From Alphaproteobacteria bacterium (GTDB lineage: Bacteria; Planctomycetota; Phycisphaerae; UBA1845): DNA of 64,000 nt. The notes beneath the pieces were generated by a model. The model saw only the letters and a program-made list of their open reading frames with translations, was not told the origin of the DNA and did not search any database. Numbering within the stretch: the stretch's first letter is position 1; the number at the start of each line of letters is the position of its first letter. This document shows positions 10,101-18,257 of the stretch, piece by piece. The position numbers were made by a program, and so were the translations under genes. Location: positions 248,001 to 312,000 of the forward strand of contig JANQQE010000021.1 in assembly GCA_028285105.1 (NCBI GenBank), written 5' to 3'.

Positions 10101-11047
10101 GCGGCTGATATGTTCGCAAGTTCGATACGCAGATTCGACGTCAACACACCCTCGCGAATGTCGGCATCAATATTGAGAAGCACCTCGCCCGACGCCCGAT
10201 ACGACGGAGGTAATGCCTCAGTCAAACGCTTCAGGTTAAAGGGTTTGTCAGAATGAATTTTGATGGCTCCAACCGACTGGTCAGTCACCGATGGATCGGA
10301 CAGGTCGCGGGTGAATACAAGTGCGTCGTCCACATCGGCATCGACGTAGAGCGTCGCGCCATCGGGCGAACGGGCATCCACCTTGGCAGCCAGCTTGCCC
10401 GACGATGCCAGCGTCACATCGGCATTGATCGCGTCGATCACATAATCGACCGGATCAAGCTCGTCCGAAACATGCGACGGAGGTCCGACGATCGTGACCT
10501 GACCATCGCGAACGACGACCTTGATCGACGGCAGTTTGAAACTCAAGCCATCGGCGCGGGTTGGTGCTTCTTTAGAATCAAGGGGTTCGCTTAGGTCTTC
10601 ATTCGATGCCTCATCGACATAAACAACCACCGACGGCGATTCGATTCGGATGTTCTCGGGAATATCCAGACGCTGGAGAAATCCCCACATGCCGCCCGGG
10701 ACCGTAACCGATCCACCACTGATCCACTCACGCCCCAGCGAATCGGACATCGAGAAGTCTTCGACCTTAAGATCGTCAAACCACGACAAACTCAACTTGG
10801 AAAGCTGGACCTCTCCGCCAACCTGCTTGCCGATCCACGAGCTTGCGTAGTTCCTGACCGATCCGGTCGAAAGCCAGATGGGCGACGATGCCACCACACC
10901 GACCAACAGGAAAAAGAACAAGACGCACGCGATGACGATGCGCCGAAACCAGCGCTTCTTTTTGGGCGGCTTGGATTCGTTTTCGGAAATCTCCGCGCCG
11001 CCTTGAATTGCCGCGTCATCGTTTTGGTTCTTGCCTTCGGTGGCCAT
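7127..11047 (-). CDS. Giant AsmA-like membrane-anchored protein with charged tail
   Basis: A 1306-residue protein. A short acidic cytoplasmic N-terminus is followed by KKKRW and one membrane helix (IVIACVLFFFLLVGVVASSPIW), then a very long beta-rich region of AsmA/TamB-like repeats. The C-terminal AsmA-like motif GTRIEIPITGSRSNPKLDFSQ is near residue 1165. AsmA-like proteins are thought to bridge membranes and move lipids. The last ~110 residues are an extreme Lys/Arg/Glu/Ser tail (EKEKEKEGTKPRTRV..., RKRKVRERKRRSTGRK). ATG at 11047 follows a GGAGG site (7 bases); the longer frame to 11146 lacks one. It heads the run with the YihY-like and C39-like genes. Confidence 0.82.
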   Translation of the reverse strand: MATEGKNQNDDAAIQGGAEISENESKPPKKKRWFRRIVIACVLFFFLLVGVVASSPIWLSTGSVRNYASSWIGKQVGGEVQLSKLSLSWFDDLKVEDFSMSDSLGREWISGGSVTVPGGMWGFLQRLDIPENIRIESPSVVVYVDEASNEDLSEPLDSKEAPTRADGLSFKLPSIKVVVRDGQVTIVGPPSHVSDELDPVDYVIDAINADVTLASSGKLAAKVDARSPDGATLYVDADVDDALVFTRDLSDPSVTDQSVGAIKIHSDKPFNLKRLTEALPPSYRASGEVLLNIDADIREGVLTSNLRIELANISAASIEGAEGLSQGRLGLNGSITVDREVASGRFDLEGDAGIANAEFDWPHREAAAMPAFDEHVEALLAGKLLALPKLAAKLSGSVDLAVLSKAFPGLLHLKSDVFLRDGQLDVHELALTGGDKPVAKLAASLHDVTASTPSGAVDWDPATIELDVSANEGGDLDVRRALVDAGVVRVEGQGDFQGLSASIASDLDRLHQKITPVVDLGIDDIAGRLNSKIELNRTSDERVAIACDVTGSQIRYQSGSDYFDAPQLTARMRWDAQLNDRKLVRIVSNETHVDVGGEIVATAKGTVDLAANGFNLDATLPQVQVGRLNRLLQGFGIALQDVQNGTLSGVAHLERANGDAPILTSGDLSARDIQLDDSSSQRADLSWNNVRLDLLASNVFVESASLESAIAALDVSQCDLAYGDAFKLAGRIKGRADLQNIAKLMPADDGGQPFENTVGHLVFDTDCQTDGDRTALRGNASIDDLAMQADDGTIYRDKLLADYDVRVDSAADVLTFDKLKLTSTAASIDLGGKITSFSTTQNANVDGTFALDWGRVMQVCYELYPATRELIAVSGRHNSRLNVSGPLNNPSQTPAFRDATMSANLGWQSAKIMGIPLGQLELKPRLKGGRLNLPVTKLAAVGGNVQLGGDVLFGPQGPELRLPNNLQLLSGIEVTPQLGEQLLSRFNPVFGNATQMAGRLDLTVQTLSLPLGEAMYEGGSGQGRLDLHNFRITPSAFLVTLLELGGLGQPDMYSVDVSGTDFIVQNGGITYKDLTMNFAQQRFDLKFHGAVWFDDSVELFVSVPVQEHLLRRLNVQGPIGEYTTRLAGTRIEIPITGSRSNPKLDFSQVRIDSLIKDAVTDTLLNPQALMNAFGQFAANGDEVSPRREGRARTRVNRGSQSRDNDGRTRRQPRSRAKEKEREGIGGILGGVLKQGKEKEKEKEGTKPRTRVRKKGSEKERGSRERSRVRRKNDDKDNGDKESETDRKRKVRERKRRSTGRKRSSER

Positions 11048-11339
11048 CGTTTCCTCCACTCCTTTAGATGCGCGCGGATCGCAAAGATGATTTGTGTCGC
11101 GCGCAATGATTATCGATCGATGATTCAACCAATCGGATTCCCCCAATCACCTGATCCCCGCAATCATGATCCTAGTGGAGTGAAGCTTAACTGACCGGTC
11201 GGGGTTGTTAAAGATGGGGGAGGTTTCGCGGCTGTAATGGGGATAACTCAAGCGCAACCGTATCCATTAAAGACGCAACGTCTCGAAGAACGGGCAATCA
11301 CTCGAATGCTGGATGTTGACAACTGTTGAGATCGAACAG

Positions 11340-11885
11340 CTAGCTGCACGCGCCTTCGGTATCGACGCTGGTGCCAGGCGCTGCCGCTTCGCAGGCATTG
11401 CCGTACGTCTCACCATCGCACCCACAGACCGGATCGAATACGGCGGGGCACGCTTCGGCAATGGCGGCACACTCGCCCGACTGGTCGCCTTGTCCGCAGA
11501 CGCCCAATTCAAACTGACAATACAATCCTTCCTGACAAGCGATGCCAGCCAACCCCCCGCAGAAGTCGCCTTCACCCGCACCGTCATTTGGGCATTCACC
11601 TTCGGACGCAACGCTCACACCGGCTGAACTGGCTTCACAGTCGTTGCCGTACGTTTCACCGTCGCAACCGCAAACCGGCGCGAATAAATCTGGACAGACA
11701 TCGGCGATCGGAGTGCAAACGCCTTCGTTGGAATCGCAGTCGCCGTCCGCACGTTTACAGAACTCGCCCGTGTCGCAAAGTCCGCCGCAAGGCAGCAAAC
11801 TCAGGAATTCGCAGCCACTCATCGCCACCCCACACAGGCCCAATGAAACAGCACATATAAACGCAAGCCGTATTCCAGAATTCAT
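11340..11885 (-). CDS. Lipoprotein with two Kazal-type protease-inhibitor domains
   Basis: A 181-residue protein starting MNSGIRLAFICAVSLGLCG with a likely lipobox around AMSGC. After a Cys-rich linker (CGGLCDTGEFCKRADGDC) come two near-identical Kazal domains, each with the PVCGCDGETYGNxCEA core: CPDLFAPVCGCDGETYGND and CPAVFDPVCGCDGETYGNA. Kazal domains block serine proteases such as subtilisin-like enzymes by a substrate-like loop. The DNA of the two domains is clearly repetitive, so this looks like internal duplication. The upstream open frame to 12284 is not credible because it overlaps the gene on the other strand and puts the signal peptide mid-protein. Confidence 0.85.
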   Translation of the reverse strand: MNSGIRLAFICAVSLGLCGVAMSGCEFLSLLPCGGLCDTGEFCKRADGDCDSNEGVCTPIADVCPDLFAPVCGCDGETYGNDCEASSAGVSVASEGECPNDGAGEGDFCGGLAGIACQEGLYCQFELGVCGQGDQSGECAAIAEACPAVFDPVCGCDGETYGNACEAAAPGTSVDTEGACS

Positions 11886-11994
11886 CACAACGCTCCAAAG
11901 AATTTCAGCACAACTCCCGATGCCAATTATCAGCCAAACCAACTGTCCGCAAAACGATTGCAAATATGGTGTTTTGCAGCTAAATACTGCCAAC

Positions 11995-12297
11995 ATGCCT
12001 GCGAAAGAATCGACCGTCTTATGCAAGACGCCCACGCCCGGCAAAAAAGGAACGCGCATCGCCGAGTGGAAATACGACTGCATCAAGAGAGCCATCCTGA
12101 AAGCCATTCCGAAAAACAGAACGGGAATCGCGTTTAAGGAATTACTCAAGCGCGTCGAGAAATCCCTGACCACCGAGCAACGCAATACACTCGGATCCAC
12201 CACGTGGTACACCGTCACGGTCAAGCTTGATATGGAAGTACGTGGCGAACTCGAGCGAATCGCCGATGTCAGCCCGCAACGCATTCGTCGAGTTTAG
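11995..12297 (+). CDS. Small conserved protein, DUF6958-like
   Basis: A 100-residue soluble protein beginning MPAKESTVLCKTPTPGKKGT. The pattern KTPTPGKKGTRIAEWKY...GSTTWYTVTVKLDMEVRGELER...SPQRIRR matches, from memory, a family of uncharacterised proteins often near 100 residues (DUF6958). Conserved basic and aromatic residues hint at nucleic-acid binding, but no function is established. It is divergent from the Kazal lipoprotein, with about 110 bases between starts. An in-frame ATG at 11920 is an alternative start that would extend the protein into the intergenic space. Confidence 0.7.
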   Translation: MPAKESTVLCKTPTPGKKGTRIAEWKYDCIKRAILKAIPKNRTGIAFKELLKRVEKSLTTEQRNTLGSTTWYTVTVKLDMEVRGELERIADVSPQRIRRV

Positions 12298-12377
12298 CCG
12301 GCACTGGTCATACGACTGGCTACCTCTTCTCCCGATTAACATTTGCACAGCAACCTTCTGAGCCTACACTTTCGCCC

Positions 12378-13511
12378 ATGGCAAAGTTGGTCGTCATCGT
12401 GGTCGCCTGCTCTATTGTGATGTCCGTCGTGGTCACCTGGATCGTCAAGGGGTGGGCGCTGCGCAGCGGGTTCGTCGATCGACCCGGCGGGCACAAGCAA
12501 CACCAAGCGCCCATCGCCCTCGGCGGGGGCATCGCCATTTTTGTATGCGCGACAACCCCCCTGATCGCAGGCGCATTGATCGCCCGATGGATCGGCGCAG
12601 ATGATCCGCCCGAATGGCTGCCGCAGTTCATTCACCCACACATTGCAGGAATGAGTGGCAAACTCAGCACGCTGCTATCGATTACCGGTGGGGCATTGGT
12701 GCTGCATGTCCTGGGCCTCATCGACGACCGCAAGCCGCTCGGGCCGGGCATCAAACTGGCGTTTCAAACGGCTGTCGCGCTGGCGATTGTCGTAATCTGC
12801 CGCATCCGCGCCGTCGAAGCGCTGGGCACCGTCGCATCGATTTCGATCACAACGTTTTGGATTGTCTTCACCATCAACGCATTCAACTTCCTGGATAACA
12901 TGGACGGCTTGAGCGCGGGTGTTGCGGCAATCGCAGCATGTATCTTCGCATGCTCAGCCACCCAGACCGGTCAAATCTTCGTCCCCATCATGGCCTGGGT
13001 ACTCGTCGGTACGTTGCTTGGATTCCTCATGTTCAATTTCGCACCAGCCACCATCTTCATGGGCGATGCGGGCAGCATGGTCATCGGTTATCTGCTTGCG
13101 ATCCTGACGATTCTGACGACATTCTACGATCCCGAGCAAGGACTCGCACCGGTCGGCGTACTCGTTCCGCTGATCGTGTTAGCCGTTCCGCTCTACGACG
13201 TCATCAGTGTTACCATCCATCGATTGCGTGCCGGCGAAAGCCCGTTTCGAGGAGACCAGCGACATTTTTCGCATCGACTCGTCCGTCGCGGTATGAATGT
13301 ACGAGCGGCGGTCTGTACGATTTACCTGGCCACCGGAGCCACAGGCATCTCCGCGATCATCGTGCCACACGTTGATTGGTCATTTGCAATGCTTCTCTTC
13401 GCACAGTGCATCTTTGTTGTCTTGATCATCGCCATTCTCGAACATGCGCCAGCCACCGAGACAGGCAAAAGAATCGAACGGGTGCCAGAAAAACGAGTAT
13501 CAAACGAATGA
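12378..13511 (+). CDS. WecA/TagO-type undecaprenyl-phosphate sugar-1-phosphate transferase
   Basis: A 377-residue integral membrane enzyme of the MraY/WecA superfamily with about 10-11 membrane segments. It has the catalytic motifs LGLIDDRKPLGP (DDxx-type), NFLDNMDGLSAG and FMGDAGSM, plus an HRLRAGESPFRGDQRHFSHRL motif near the C-terminus, typical of WecA/TagO. These enzymes move a HexNAc-1-phosphate from UDP-sugar to undecaprenyl phosphate, starting surface polysaccharide assembly. Its TGA overlaps the ATG of the next gene (ATGA), so the two are co-translated. The donor sugar cannot be read from sequence. Confidence 0.9.
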   Translation: MAKLVVIVVACSIVMSVVVTWIVKGWALRSGFVDRPGGHKQHQAPIALGGGIAIFVCATTPLIAGALIARWIGADDPPEWLPQFIHPHIAGMSGKLSTLLSITGGALVLHVLGLIDDRKPLGPGIKLAFQTAVALAIVVICRIRAVEALGTVASISITTFWIVFTINAFNFLDNMDGLSAGVAAIAACIFACSATQTGQIFVPIMAWVLVGTLLGFLMFNFAPATIFMGDAGSMVIGYLLAILTILTTFYDPEQGLAPVGVLVPLIVLAVPLYDVISVTIHRLRAGESPFRGDQRHFSHRLVRRGMNVRAAVCTIYLATGATGISAIIVPHVDWSFAMLLFAQCIFVVLIIAILEHAPATETGKRIERVPEKRVSNE

Positions 13512-14491
13512 GTCCACGCAGAAGACTGTTCATTTCGATTTCCGTACTCCTGCTTGTTCAAATGATCGGGACAGCGGGGTACATGGTCCTCGAAGATCAG
13601 CCGTTTCTCGCATCGTTGTACATGACGATCATCACACTTTCGACCGTTGGTTATGGGGAAGTGTTCCCGCTCGACGACTCCGGGCGCATCCTCACCATCG
13701 GGATCATCATCATCGGTTACAGTACCGTCGCGATATCGATCGCGAATCTCGTCTCGCTCATTGTGGGTGGCGAGTTACGTTCACATCGGGAGCGATTGAG
13801 AATGAAAGACAGAATCGCCAAACTGCGTGGCCACACCATCATCTGCGGTTACGGGCGCATGGGTTCCAATATCGCATTGGGACTCGCTCGTGAGAATGTC
13901 GACTGTGTCGTCATCGACTGCAAGATGAGCGATGAAATTGAAGAGCGCGGGATGCTTCATGTTCAGGGCGACGCCACCGACGACTACGATCTCGAAGAAG
14001 CCGGTATCCAACATGCGAGCGCCCTCGTCACTTGTCTCAACAGCGATGCCGACAACGTTTACGTCACGCTTACCGCTCGCGGATTGTGCCCAAGCATCAA
14101 GATCATCGCCCGCGCCGAACAGCAATCGACCGAAGCCAAACTCAAACGCGCCGGGGCCGATTCCGTCATCAGCCCCCAAACCATCGGTGCCAACAAAGCC
14201 GTCGGCTTATTGCAGCGCCCGCATGTCGTCGACTTCGCCGACATGGCCGACCGTGGCGTCGATATCGAAATCGCACAATATCAAATTGACGCGAACTCAC
14301 CCATCGCCGGCAAACCGCTAAAGGATTCAAACATTCGCGAGCGGGCAGACGTCATGGTCGTCGCGATCAAACGACCTGACGGGCAACAGGTTTTTGGACC
14401 TGGCCCCCATGAAATCCTTCAGGCTAACGATCAACTGGTGGTAATTGGTCGCGGAGGCATGTCAGAGCGGCTGGAACGGCTAAACATCTGA
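13508..14491 (+). CDS. TrkA-domain potassium channel
   Basis: A 327-residue two-transmembrane K+ channel: TM1 (FISISVLLLVQMIGTAGYMV), a pore loop with selectivity filter TVGYGE, TM2 (GIIIIGYSTVAISIANLV), then a TrkA-N/RCK Rossmann domain (GHTIICGYGRMGSNIA) and a C-terminal TrkA-C domain (about residues 255-325). The Rossmann part binds NAD(H), nucleotides or Ca2+ in relatives and gates the pore. Start ATG at 13508 overlaps the previous stop by four bases. Pairing with a sugar-phosphate transferase is unusual and probably reflects operon packing rather than a shared pathway. Confidence 0.92.
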   Translation: MSPRRRLFISISVLLLVQMIGTAGYMVLEDQPFLASLYMTIITLSTVGYGEVFPLDDSGRILTIGIIIIGYSTVAISIANLVSLIVGGELRSHRERLRMKDRIAKLRGHTIICGYGRMGSNIALGLARENVDCVVIDCKMSDEIEERGMLHVQGDATDDYDLEEAGIQHASALVTCLNSDADNVYVTLTARGLCPSIKIIARAEQQSTEAKLKRAGADSVISPQTIGANKAVGLLQRPHVVDFADMADRGVDIEIAQYQIDANSPIAGKPLKDSNIRERADVMVVAIKRPDGQQVFGPGPHEILQANDQLVVIGRGGMSERLERLNI

Positions 14492-14705
14492 TTCAGGCGA
14501 ATCTGCTGGACCAATTAAACACCAAACACCGTCTAAATGGACGACGAATTCAATCTTACTATGATGGGCGTCGCCCGAACCGTCGATTAGACGATTGACT
14601 GGTGTCGGCGAATTGGGGGTTGCGTAGCCGTAGGGTCGAATTTGCATTTGGGTCCACGCGGAATAGACGCCAACGCACGGGAAGGCACATCAAACGGGAA
14701 AGGAT

Positions 14706-14714
14706 GGGGGGGGG
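14706..14714 (+). repeat. G9 homopolymer at kinase start
   Basis: A run of nine G lies directly between an ATG (14704) and the TTG used as kinase start (14715). ATG is out of frame by one base; ten G would bring it in frame. The run is also a strong ribosome-binding-site-like purine tract. Confidence 0.8.
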
Positions 14715-15599
14715 TTGGCTGACCTACTGCCAGGTTACGGTTCGATTGAAGTCCTCGGGCAAGGTGCGCGATCGGTCATCCACCGCGTCGTACACCAAGC
14801 TACCGGAAAGCACTATGCCCTCAAACGCGTCGTCCGCAAGGAACCGGACGACCAGCGCTTCATCGAACAGGTCGAAACCGAATTCGAAGTCTGCCATCCC
14901 ATTGAACATGCCCACGTTCGCAAGTGCATCTCAATCCATCGCAACAAAAAGCGCCTGCGAACTGTCGAAGTCTTGATGGTCATGGAATACATCGAAGGCC
15001 TGACAGTAGAGCAGCATCGCCCGAACCGTCTCGAACACTTCCTAATGATATTTCGCAAGGTCGCTGCCGGTCTTCACGCCGTGCATCAAAGCGGCCACGT
15101 GCATGCGGACATCAAACCCAACAACATTCTTCTCGGCAAGAATGGCGTTGTGAAAGTCATCGACTTCGGACAGGCGTGCCCGATCGGTCATCGCAAAAAA
15201 CGCATTCAGGGCACGCCCGACTATATCGCGCCCGAGCAGGTTCGCCGCATCAATCTCGATCAACGCACCGATGTTTACAACCTCGGCGCGACGATGTACT
15301 GGACTCTCACCGGAATAAATTACCCAACAGAGATGGCCGGAACTTCAGCCGCAGACATCAGCCGAGCCGACGCTCCGCAATCGCCACGCGAGATCAACGA
15401 CAAGTTTCCGTTAGCGCTAAGCCAACTCATAATGGAATGCTGCAAGTCAAACCCGCAAGATCGGCCAGCCGACATGATCCATGTGGATGCTCGCCTCAAA
15501 ACGGTTCAGAATATGTGGCGAAAGAAACTCGAAGACCTCAAAGCCACCAAACGGGCAAGCGCACCGGCTGATTCGGAGAATGCCGACCTGCTGGAATAA
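14715..15599 (+). CDS. Soluble serine/threonine protein kinase (non-RD)
   Basis: A 294-residue Hanks-type kinase. Visible motifs are a glycine loop LGQGARSVIHRV, catalytic Lys in YALKRV (about residue 36), the catalytic loop HADIKPNN (about 130; Ala replaces the usual Arg of HRD), metal-binding DFG (DFGQA, about 150) and APE (YIAPEQV). There is no transmembrane segment or sensor domain, unlike most planctomycete kinases. The start is uncertain: TTG at 14715 after a G9 run, or a frame-shifted ATG. Its stop is only six bases before a 42-codon frame, then a phosphatase. Confidence 0.88.
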   Translation: MADLLPGYGSIEVLGQGARSVIHRVVHQATGKHYALKRVVRKEPDDQRFIEQVETEFEVCHPIEHAHVRKCISIHRNKKRLRTVEVLMVMEYIEGLTVEQHRPNRLEHFLMIFRKVAAGLHAVHQSGHVHADIKPNNILLGKNGVVKVIDFGQACPIGHRKKRIQGTPDYIAPEQVRRINLDQRTDVYNLGATMYWTLTGINYPTEMAGTSAADISRADAPQSPREINDKFPLALSQLIMECCKSNPQDRPADMIHVDARLKTVQNMWRKKLEDLKATKRASAPADSENADLLE

Positions 15600-15605
15600 A
15601 TTGCA

Positions 15606-15734
15606 ATGACCGCCATAATCTGGCACAAACCCAACACCGATGAAACCAAAAGCGACGCAATCAAGCTTAAGGCCAAGGCACAACAAGACGGGTATGAAAA
15701 AATACGGAAACGACGTAATACGGAAATGAAGTGA
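15606..15734 (+). CDS. Possible 42-residue basic peptide between kinase and phosphatase
   Basis: A short frame, MTAIIWHKPNTDETKSDAIK..., ending KIRKRRNTEMK. It is strongly basic at the C-terminus and rich in Thr/Ser and Lys. It begins six bases after the kinase stop and ends five bases before the phosphatase ATG, so it fills the gap exactly. No good ribosome-binding site is seen. I recognise no family; its reality rests on packing only. Confidence 0.45.
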   Translation: MTAIIWHKPNTDETKSDAIKLKAKAQQDGYEKIRKRRNTEMK

Positions 15735-15739
15735 GGCGA

Positions 15740-16609
15740 ATGAGCACTGACTTAGCACAAAGAGTTCAGCAAGATGCCGAGACCTATCGCAAGGCAGCCG
15801 ACCTAAACCGCAGCGAAGAATGCCTGCAAGGTAGCACCATCGTCTTGCCGAATTACGGCCAAGTCGTCGTCACCGGCGACCTGCATGGACATCGCCGCAA
15901 CTTTGAACGCATCGTCAAGTACTGCGACCTCGAAAACGCACCCGCCCGCCACATCGTCCTGCACGAAATCATTCACGAAGAACCGCAGGGTATCGACGCA
16001 CACGACATGTCGCACGAAGTCCTTCTGCAAGCCGCCAAGTGGAAGACCGACTATCCCGACCAGGTCCACTTTATTCAAAGCAACCACGAACTCGCCCAGC
16101 TCATCGAACAGGACATCACCAAAGGGGGCCGGGTCGTGACATATAGCTTCCTCGCGGGCATGCGCGAAACATACGGCGAGTCGTACATCATCGTCGCCGA
16201 CGCACTGCTCGATTTCATTGCGTCATATCCGTTGGCCGTCCGCACCGCCAATCGCATCATGATCACCCATTCGCTGCCAAGCCCCGATATGATGCGCAGC
16301 TTCGATCCCGAAGTATTGAAGCGTAAACCGACAGGCCGCGACATCGGCGACGGCGGCAGCGCCTACCAACTAGTCTGGGGACGCCACCAAACCAAACCGC
16401 AGCTCGACGAGTTAGCCAACATATTCGACGCAGACATTTTCATCTGCGGCCACCAACCGCAGGAAACCGGCTACGATGTCGTTGGCGAAAGACTCATCAT
16501 CATCGCCAGCGACCACAACCACGGCGTGTTGCTCCCATTCGATTTGAAAAAAACCTACCAAACCGAGAATCTCGTCAGCGCCATTCGCCCGTTGGCATCC
16601 ATCGCCTAA
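15740..16609 (+). CDS. Metallophosphoesterase, protein-phosphatase-like
   Basis: A 289-residue calcineurin-like phosphoesterase. Metal-site motifs visible are GDLHGH (about residue 44), SNHEL (in place of GNHE), ITHSLPS and GHQP. The second motif, normally GDxxDRG, is replaced by HEIIHEEPQG, so the two-metal site may be atypical. ATG at 15740 is used; the frame is open from 15731. It lies right after a protein kinase and a short basic peptide, so it plausibly removes phosphate from the same targets. That pairing is inference from gene order. Confidence 0.75.
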   Translation: MSTDLAQRVQQDAETYRKAADLNRSEECLQGSTIVLPNYGQVVVTGDLHGHRRNFERIVKYCDLENAPARHIVLHEIIHEEPQGIDAHDMSHEVLLQAAKWKTDYPDQVHFIQSNHELAQLIEQDITKGGRVVTYSFLAGMRETYGESYIIVADALLDFIASYPLAVRTANRIMITHSLPSPDMMRSFDPEVLKRKPTGRDIGDGGSAYQLVWGRHQTKPQLDELANIFDADIFICGHQPQETGYDVVGERLIIIASDHNHGVLLPFDLKKTYQTENLVSAIRPLASIA

Positions 16610-16761
16610 CTTGCTGGTTTTTGAGCATTTTCTGCACCGTAATGGGACATCGAACACTACGGTCTGGACTGTGTCTAAATCACTTGGCATCATAGTGATC
16701 GCAAGTTGCTGGGTCGGCCGCTTGCTATTTCAAGTCTACGATGCAACCAAGGAGACCTCGC

Positions 16762-17664
16762 ATGTCGCGCAAACTTGGACTCTTTTTGGTAGTCACCCTC
16801 ATTCACTCGACCGGCTGCGTCATGCAGGTGACGTCGGTTGGCGAAAATGGCGAACAGTCCATGCGACTCGAAATCCCCACGAGCATGCTCGTTGGGCCGC
16901 TTGAACTGCAACCCGGCGAGCAAAACGAAATATCGCGAACGTTTAATGTACCCGTCGAAATGCCGTTCAACAGCATCACCGTCGATATGCAAGCCACCTT
17001 CGGCAGTACCGAGATCACCCGCGACGCCAATGCAACCGCCCGAGTCGCAGGCCCAGCCGTCGCCACCCGCGAAGTGTTTTATCGCGTTGGGCCCGCATCG
17101 GAAGGCGAAGGTGTCTGCCAGACCGGTTCCATCTACGGACCGTTCATGGTCTCCGTTGATGCCAATGCCGAACCGATGGGTGTCGATCCGCCGTCATCGG
17201 AATTGGAAAGCGACGATGTGGAAGTCATCAATTCCGGCGACTTCGCCATCTGCGTTATTGCCACGCCGATGAACAGCACATCGCTCAGCATCAACATGTT
17301 AGCCGTGGATGTGACGATGGGCGGTGACGATTCAGACTGCGGCGAACCCGCTGACATGACCGGTACATGGACCGGAAACTTCACCTGCACGGATTCGTGC
17401 AGCCCGGGTTTCAGCGGCGACATCATGCTGACCATCACCCAGGACGGCAACGAAGCAACGTACATCGACGACAGCGACAACGTCTACTCCGGAACCGTTT
17501 GCGGAAACGTATTCTCCTTCGCCCGAGAAGACTCTTCCGACGAAACCGAAACAGGAACGTTCACCCTAAACGCCGACGGTACAGCCACCAAGCAATCAAG
17601 GTACGAAGAAGCCAGCTTCCCCTTCTGCTCAGGAGACTGCACCGACAATCTGATGCGGCAGTAG
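16762..17664 (+). CDS. Secreted lipoprotein of unknown function
   Basis: A 300-residue lipoprotein: signal MSRKLGLFLVVTLIHSTGC with lipobox HSTGC. An AAGGAG site lies about eight bases before ATG 16762; an ATG at 16741 lies upstream of that site. The mature protein is acidic and beta-rich. Its C-terminal third (DMTGTWTGNFTC...GDIMLTITQDGNEATYIDDSDNVYSGTVCGNVFSF) resembles the small lipocalin-like/GTWxG barrels found in many lipoproteins and contains several Cys that may form disulfides. No enzyme motif is seen. Confidence 0.72.
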   Translation: MSRKLGLFLVVTLIHSTGCVMQVTSVGENGEQSMRLEIPTSMLVGPLELQPGEQNEISRTFNVPVEMPFNSITVDMQATFGSTEITRDANATARVAGPAVATREVFYRVGPASEGEGVCQTGSIYGPFMVSVDANAEPMGVDPPSSELESDDVEVINSGDFAICVIATPMNSTSLSINMLAVDVTMGGDDSDCGEPADMTGTWTGNFTCTDSCSPGFSGDIMLTITQDGNEATYIDDSDNVYSGTVCGNVFSFAREDSSDETETGTFTLNADGTATKQSRYEEASFPFCSGDCTDNLMRQ

Positions 17665-17708
17665 TTGCTGCGATTCCTTGAAAATCACCAAAATGAATGC
17701 CTTCCCTA

Positions 17709-18131
17709 TTAAATCGGCTCGCCGCATTCAGGGCAGGCTGGTTCCGACAGACCACGAAGAATGTAAGAGCACTTCCTGCACCGCGTCTCCAAGTCTATTC
17801 CGCGCCGCTTCAGGCGGTATGAGTAATATACCAGCATCAGAAAAACTACCGGGAACAAAGATACAACGAGCGAAAATACATGGCACGTGTGATATACCCA
17901 ACTCGGCCTCGACGGAAACCACCGACCAAGAACGAACAGTTTGTGTCCCAATCCATCGTGGTCCAGCAGCGAGAGTTGGTCAGCGAGCAACAAGCTTCCC
18001 CACAAGGGAACGTCTTTGAGCAATTTCACAAATTGCAGATTGATGAGGAATCTTTGGAAAACAAAGATCGCAAGCAGTGCGAGCAAAGCAGTGTGAAACT
18101 GAAGCCTAAGAACTCTGCGACTCTCCGACAT
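17709..18131 (-). CDS. Small membrane protein with C-terminal zinc ribbon
   Basis: A 140-residue protein with two or three membrane segments (about residues 14-32 and 85-105) and a C-terminal CRKCSYILRGLSEPACPECG zinc ribbon. Proteins ending in C(R/K)xCGYxLRGL...CPECG are numerous in planctomycetes and usually uncharacterised; this is one of the better taxonomic clues in the window. It stands alone between a plus-strand lipoprotein and the citrate synthase. Confidence 0.68.
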   Translation of the reverse strand: MSESRRVLRLQFHTALLALLAIFVFQRFLINLQFVKLLKDVPLWGSLLLADQLSLLDHDGLGHKLFVLGRWFPSRPSWVYHTCHVFSLVVSLFPVVFLMLVYYSYRLKRRGIDLETRCRKCSYILRGLSEPACPECGEPI

Positions 18132-18257
18132 CGGAAACCAATCCCGTTGGGCGCGGGCACGTCACCGAATGGCCTACAAGTTGACGAAATCGCTGGCGAC
18201 GCCGAATCGATTTATTGATTCACAAGGGCAATTGACCTAACTGACAATGGACAAGCT

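Noticed and set aside
11542-11994. Plus-strand frame running into the DUF6958-like gene
   Set aside because: The first half is antisense to the Kazal lipoprotein and shows no family; only the part from 11995 is supported.
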